Assembly: GCA_947456185.1 (NCBI GenBank)
Contig: CANGPW010000025.1
Coordinates: forward strand, 1 to 34,999
From: Bacteroidota bacterium
GTDB lineage: Bacteria; Bacteroidota; Bacteroidia; UKL13-3
Direction of reading: 5' to 3'
Length of the DNA stretch: 34,999 bases
Below are positions 31,515-34,999 of this stretch, piece after piece (positions within the stretch are counted from its first letter, which is position 1; each line of letters begins with the position of its first letter). The translations under genes were made by a program, and so were the position numbers. The notes under the pieces were generated by a model, which did no database searches, had not been told where the DNA came from, and was given only the letters and a program-made list of their open reading frames with translations.

Positions 31515-32771
31515 CTAGGTTTTTAGTTTCTTTTTTTTTGCACTTGGAAATAAAATATTGTTTAATATTAATCGGTAACCAGGTGAATTAGGATGTAGGT
31601 TCAAATCAGTTGGTGGCTCCCCTACTATGTGTTGGTAATCTTCTGGATCATGTCCACCATAAAAAGTCCAAGTTCCTTTTCCTAAATTTCCATGAATGTA
31701 TCTTGCTTCTTTTAACTGTTTGTTTTCGCCTAAAATGAGCACTTCACTTTTAATAAATTGTTTTCTAAAAGCTGTAGTTTGGCCCATAAAGCCTTTAATG
31801 GTTGAAGTATGATTTTGGCAAAGCATGGTAGGAACTAAATCCCATTTAGCAGAAAAATCAAACAAGGTAAATACATCATTATTTTCATTAATTGGGCGAG
31901 TTTCAGGACTTGCATCAATATAAGAATATTCATATTCAAAAGGATTCATGATTAAATTATAATCTTTGAAAGCAATCGTTTGACTAAAATCTAATTTACT
32001 ATTTGCATTTTGATCGGCCGGGTCACCGTCAAACATTTGTTCACAAATATCAACACCATCTGCACTTAAAGCAATGTCGTAGGTATCGGTAGCACTGCAC
32101 ATGGCAAATAAAAATCCACCACCTAAAGTAAAGTCTCTTATCTTTTTTGCAATTGCTAATTTAAGTTCAGAAACTTTTTTAAAACCATGTTTTGCTGCCA
32201 TTGCTTCATTTTCTCTAACCTCAGCCTGATACCAAGCAGCATTGGCAAACTGCGCATAAAACTTACCATATTGGCCTGTAAAATCTTCGTGATGTAAATG
32301 AAGCCAATCGTATTTTAACAATTTTTCTCCTAATACTTCATCGTCAAAAACTACTTCATAAGGAATTTCTGCATAAGTTAAAACCATGGTAACGGCATCG
32401 TCCCAAGGTTGTTTGGTTTTAGGTGAATACACGGCTATTTTAGGAGCTTTATATAATTTAACTAACTCCATATTCACATCAGGTTTGGCTATTTGTAATA
32501 ATATTTCACTCACCTGAGCTTCGCTAATTACTTCATAACTTACACCCCTAATTTTTAATTCGCGTTCGTAACTTTGCTCATAGCCAAACATAAAACTTCC
32601 TGCTTTATAGTTCAAAAGCCAATCTACTTCTATGTCTTTTTGTAAAATCCAAAAAGCTACTCCATAAGCTTTTAAATGATTTTTCTGGTTTTCGTCCATT
32701 GGAACTAAAATCCTTGAAGCAAAACTTGAGCATGATAAAAAAAGGAAAAATATTAGAATAATTTTACGCAT
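31515..32771 (-). CDS. Secreted protein of the family often labelled 'asparagine synthetase B'
   Basis: 418 residues. The signal peptide (MRKIILIFFLFLSCSSFAS) could instead be a lipobox around Cys14. The mature protein starts RILVPMDENQKNHLKAYGVAFWILQKDIEVDWLLNYKAGSFM. GGGFLFAMCSATDTYDIALSADGVDI (about 214-239) resembles the nucleophile elbow of a class-I glutamine-amidotransferase or DJ-1-type fold. HGNLGKGTWTFYGGHDPEDYQH near the C-terminus resembles the closing part of such a fold. None of the AsnB Ntn-amidotransferase or ATP-pyrophosphatase motifs is present. Many Bacteroidota homologues carry the AsnB name, which appears unsupported. It overlaps the DUF2520 gene by eight bases. Confidence 0.7.
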   Translation of the reverse strand: MRKIILIFFLFLSCSSFASRILVPMDENQKNHLKAYGVAFWILQKDIEVDWLLNYKAGSFMFGYEQSYERELKIRGVSYEVISEAQVSEILLQIAKPDVNMELVKLYKAPKIAVYSPKTKQPWDDAVTMVLTYAEIPYEVVFDDEVLGEKLLKYDWLHLHHEDFTGQYGKFYAQFANAAWYQAEVRENEAMAAKHGFKKVSELKLAIAKKIRDFTLGGGFLFAMCSATDTYDIALSADGVDICEQMFDGDPADQNANSKLDFSQTIAFKDYNLIMNPFEYEYSYIDASPETRPINENNDVFTLFDFSAKWDLVPTMLCQNHTSTIKGFMGQTTAFRKQFIKSEVLILGENKQLKEARYIHGNLGKGTWTFYGGHDPEDYQHIVGEPPTDLNLHPNSPGYRLILNNILFPSAKKKKLKT

Positions 32772-33540
32772 TGTTATTGTTCTGTTTTAATTCAAATATA
32801 CTTTTACTCATTAATTGATACAAGGTTTTTAATTGATTATTTTCAATTAAATCCAAATGTTTTTGCATGGTTTTCAAATCGTTTCTAAATGCTGGACCGG
32901 TTTGAGTATTTTGAGGTTCAAAATTAAAGGAATTATTTAAAGCATTACTTAATAAATGTTTTAAAATTTGATAATCCAATCCTTTAATATCTAATTCATT
33001 TTTTGCCAAGGCAATTAAATGATTGCTGAAATTATTGGTAATGGTGGCTGCTAAATGAAAATATTGGCGTTGTTCACTATTTATATTCAAAACTTTATTT
33101 GAAAGTCTGTCAGCAAATGCTTCAATAATTCTATAATTTTCATCGGAATTTGCTTCTATACAAATGGGCGTATTTTTAAAATTAGTAAAAGTGTTTTTAT
33201 TTATTGATTGAATGGGCCAAAAAACTGCTTTATTCTCTTGATTTCCTATTTCATTTATGTTTTTCAAACCAGAAAAATGTACCACCAAACCACCATTTAC
33301 AAGCAAACTATTTGAAACATTTTCTATCGCATCGTCATTTACACAAAGCAAATACAAGTCTGCGTTAGTAGGAATATCTATGGTATTTTCACAATAATTG
33401 ATGCTATGTCGTTTTGCAATTTCAAACGATTTTTCATGATTTCTACTGTAAATACCAACTATATCAATATCGGTGTTTTGGCAAGCTTTAATAATAGCTT
33501 GAGCCATATTTCCACTTCCTATAATTACAACTGTTATCAT
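32764..33540 (-). CDS. Rossmann-like / DUF2520 domain protein
   Basis: 258 residues. The N-terminal Rossmann domain (about 1-115) has the dinucleotide motif IGSGNMA (7-13) and LYLLCVNDDAIENVS. The C-terminal helical DUF2520 domain (about 120-255) includes VFWPIQSI, EQRQYFHLAATITNNFSNHLIALA and GPAFRNDLKTMQKHL. It looks like an NADP-dependent oxidoreductase related to 6-phosphogluconate/ketopantoate reductase-type enzymes, cytoplasmic. The substrate is unknown. It is first in a two-gene leftward operon with the secreted 'AsnB-labelled' protein. Confidence 0.85.
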   Translation of the reverse strand: MITVVIIGSGNMAQAIIKACQNTDIDIVGIYSRNHEKSFEIAKRHSINYCENTIDIPTNADLYLLCVNDDAIENVSNSLLVNGGLVVHFSGLKNINEIGNQENKAVFWPIQSINKNTFTNFKNTPICIEANSDENYRIIEAFADRLSNKVLNINSEQRQYFHLAATITNNFSNHLIALAKNELDIKGLDYQILKHLLSNALNNSFNFEPQNTQTGPAFRNDLKTMQKHLDLIENNQLKTLYQLMSKSIFELKQNNNNA

Positions 33541-33658
33541 GATTGATTTTTTTTCAAAGCAATATAAAAATAATAACAGTTACTAATTTCAAATAAAAAA
33601 AATTAAACAATAATTACTAAATAAAGCAATGAACTAATTTTCTGTGTCCATATTTTTA

Positions 33659-33672
33659 GTAAACTAGTTTAC
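33659..33672. promoter_or_regulatory. Perfect 14-bp palindrome between the DUF2520 gene and fbp
   Basis: GTAAACTAGTTTAC is a perfect palindrome in the 236-base divergent spacer, 105 bases before the fbp ATG and 119 before the DUF2520 ATG. Its size and symmetry suit a dimeric regulator site. No regulator is identified. Confidence 0.45.
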
Positions 33673-33748
33673 AAGATAAAAAGAAAGTATACCATACTTA
33701 AAATTTCTGCTTTTAATCAAACCTAAATACATTTTAGATAGATTGTAT

Positions 33749-33756
33749 TATTATTG
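33749..33756 (+). promoter_or_regulatory. Candidate -7 element for fbp
   Basis: TATTATTG is one mismatch from TAnnTTTG and lies 20 bases before the ATG at 33777, leaving a leader of about 13 bases. No clean -33 is visible. Confidence 0.38.
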
Positions 33757-33776
33757 CTAAAATTTAAAGCATATTT

Positions 33777-34778
33777 ATGGAAAATTTTACTACCCTTGGT
33801 CAATTTGTTATAGAAAAACAACAAGATTTCCCTTACGCAAAAGGAGAGCTTTCTCGCATATTACGCGACATTGGAATTGCATCAAAAATTATAAGTAGAG
33901 AGGTTAATAAAGCAGGTTTAACTAATATTTTAGGTGACCACGGTAGTGTAAATGTGCAAGATGAAGATGTAAAAAAATTAGACATTATTGGTAACGAAAC
34001 CTTTATTGCTACTTTTAGCAAAGGTGGTGAAGTATGTGTAATAGCTAGTGAAGAAAATGAAGGAATTATTCCTTTAAAAGGAACTTTTTCAAAAAATGGA
34101 AAATATGTAATTTGCATGGATCCATTAGATGGTTCTTCTAATATTGATGTAAATGTTTCCATTGGAACTATTTTCTCCATTTATAAAAGAATAACTGAAA
34201 TAGGTACTGAACCAACAGATAAGGATGTACTACAAGCTGGTAATAAATTGGTAGCTGCTGGTTATGTTCTTTATGGCACATCTACCATGTTGGTATTTAG
34301 CACTGGAAATGGCGTAAATGCTTTTACCTTAGATCCAAGTATTGGTGAATTTTGCTTAAGTCATGCCAATATTAAATCGCCTGACAATGGTAAAATATAT
34401 TCGATCAATGAAGGTAACGCAGCTGAATTTCCAAAAGGAATTAAAGATTATTTAAATTGGGTAAAAGAAGTAGATAAAGCCTCTGATAGACCTTATACCT
34501 CCCGTTATATTGGTTCTATGGTTGCAGATTTTCATCGCAATTTATTAAAAGGTGGCGTGTTCATTTATCCGCCTACTGCAAAAAGTCCAAATGGTAAATT
34601 ACGTTTGTTGTTTGAAGGAATTCCCATGAGTTATATTGCGGAACAAGCTGGTGGATTAGCAACTACAAGTACCACTCGTATTTTAGATGTTGAACCTACT
34701 AAAATTCACCAACGTGTTCCAATTATTATGGGATCAAAAAACATGGTGAATAAAGTACTTGAGTTTATGGAAAAATAG
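33777..34778 (+). CDS. fbp: Fructose-1,6-bisphosphatase class I
   Basis: 333 residues, the usual class I length. The metal-binding signature MDPLDGSSNID (114-124, D115 and D118) is intact. Substrate and later metal segments follow: GYVLYGTSTMLVFSTGNGVNAFTLDPSIGEF, SRYIGSMVADFHRNLLKGGVFIYPPT and the family signature LRLLFEGIPMSYIAEQAGG with the metal-ligand Glu. It dephosphorylates fructose 1,6-bisphosphate in gluconeogenesis, in the cytoplasm. The E. coli-type allosteric AMP site cannot be judged by eye. It stands alone behind a long spacer that includes a perfect palindrome. Confidence 0.97.
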   Translation: MENFTTLGQFVIEKQQDFPYAKGELSRILRDIGIASKIISREVNKAGLTNILGDHGSVNVQDEDVKKLDIIGNETFIATFSKGGEVCVIASEENEGIIPLKGTFSKNGKYVICMDPLDGSSNIDVNVSIGTIFSIYKRITEIGTEPTDKDVLQAGNKLVAAGYVLYGTSTMLVFSTGNGVNAFTLDPSIGEFCLSHANIKSPDNGKIYSINEGNAAEFPKGIKDYLNWVKEVDKASDRPYTSRYIGSMVADFHRNLLKGGVFIYPPTAKSPNGKLRLLFEGIPMSYIAEQAGGLATTSTTRILDVEPTKIHQRVPIIMGSKNMVNKVLEFMEK

Positions 34779-34834
34779 TTGACAGTTATTGATTGTCAGA
34801 TGATAGACGATGGACAGTAGTTGATAAAAACAAC
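34779..34834. repeat. TTGACAGTT...GATTGTCAG low-complexity repeat
   Basis: The spacer after fbp reads as degenerate GTTGACAGT/GATTGTCAG/GATGATAG/GGACAGTAG units, related to the block at 13138-13258. No other function is visible. Confidence 0.5.
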
Positions 34835-34870
34835 TAAGTATTAAAACTACGTACTAAAAATCTAAAAAAA

Positions 34871-34999
34871 ATGAAGAATAACAATAAAGTCACAGGTGAA
34901 ATTGGAGAGCAATTGGCTTGTGACTTTTTGTTAAATAAAGGTTTTGAAATTCTTGAGAGAAATTTCAGACAACATAAAACTGAAGTCGATATCATTGCA
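34871..34999 (+). CDS. yraN: YraN (UPF0102) family protein, truncated by the window end
   Basis: The first 43 codons from the ATG at 34871 run off the window edge. The visible part, GEIGEQLACDFLLNKGFEILERNFRQHKTEVDIIA, matches the UPF0102/YraN opening (GelgEelAarfLekkGyrileRNyR..gEiDlIa). This is a restriction-endonuclease-like fold whose E and D residues (E9, E12, then E and D in TEVDII) would be the metal site. Function is not established; Holliday-junction-resolvase-like DNA processing is only suggested by the fold. An A-run precedes the start and no Shine-Dalgarno is seen. Confidence 0.82.
   Translation, partial: MKNNNKVTGEIGEQLACDFLLNKGFEILERNFRQHKTEVDIIA

Noticed and set aside
31515-32771. 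Asparagine synthetase B
   Set aside because: There is no N-terminal catalytic Cys2 and no SGGxDS pyrophosphatase loop, and it carries an export signal.

Overview
The window is a stretch of low-GC (about one third G+C by eye), densely coded chromosome from a member of the Bacteroidota. The phylum call rests on lineage-typical families (DUF2480, DUF4835, an IPExxxVDY-like protein next to pyruvate kinase, the Bacteroidota form of RNA polymerase omega, a DUF2520 Rossmann protein, the short AMP nucleosidase). It also rests on -33/-7 promoters of the form TTTG-N18-TAnnTTTG, the scarcity of Shine-Dalgarno sequences, and several TTG starts. I see no rRNA, tRNA, CRISPR array, prophage, insertion sequence or recognisable defence locus. 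Most of the window is housekeeping.

Layout. 1-2.6 kb: a PolX-type protein whose polymerase active site appears lost, a DUF937-like protein and a START-like protein, closed by a strong bidirectional terminator. 2.7-5.1 kb: a YqhD-type NADPH aldehyde reductase and a fatty acid desaturase, divergent, with a symmetric 13-bp inverted repeat between them. 5.2-8.7 kb: a co-directional run of IPExxxVDY-like protein, pyruvate kinase, a small lipoprotein, DUF2480 and a TrpF-like protein lacking both catalytic residues. 8.7-11.3 kb: a secreted M1 peptidase divergent from fabI. 11.3-11.6 kb: an intergenic island of two large palindromes between two terminators. 11.6-13.8 kb: an APC amino-acid permease and a secreted NlpC/P60 hydrolase, both leftward. 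13.9-17.2 kb: bamD-rpoZ-coaBC-DUF4835, linking outer-membrane assembly, transcription and CoA synthesis. 17.3-20.1 kb: a lone MacB-type permease and an OmpA-like protein, separated by a repeat-rich spacer. 20.2-22.4 kb: PaaG-like crotonase, Ppx/GppA phosphatase and PaaI-like thioesterase. 22.6-25.4 kb: dnaN, a PhoD-type phosphatase and a tiny cytochrome-b5-like protein. 25.5-28.4 kb: rpsA and amn, leftward. 28.6-31.5 kb: a tight ECF sigma / membrane-anchored putative anti-sigma / PKD lipoprotein operon. 31.5-33.5 kb: DUF2520 protein and a secreted protein often mislabelled asparagine synthetase B. 33.8-35 kb: fbp and the start of a YraN-family gene.

The most interesting items are: (i) the ECF operon, in which the second protein joins a cytoplasmic anti-sigma-like head and a membrane helix to a beta-rich, outer-membrane-protein-like domain; (ii) two probable pseudoenzymes, PolX without its aspartates and TrpF without Cys/Asp; (iii) two genes, rpsA and the OmpA-like gene, that each look one base short in a homopolymer, which may be base-calling errors; (iv) very short or absent mRNA leaders at several promoters; and (v) several families of dispersed palindromic or low-complexity intergenic repeats. 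I found nothing I would call a new multi-gene system with confidence; the ECF operon is the best candidate.
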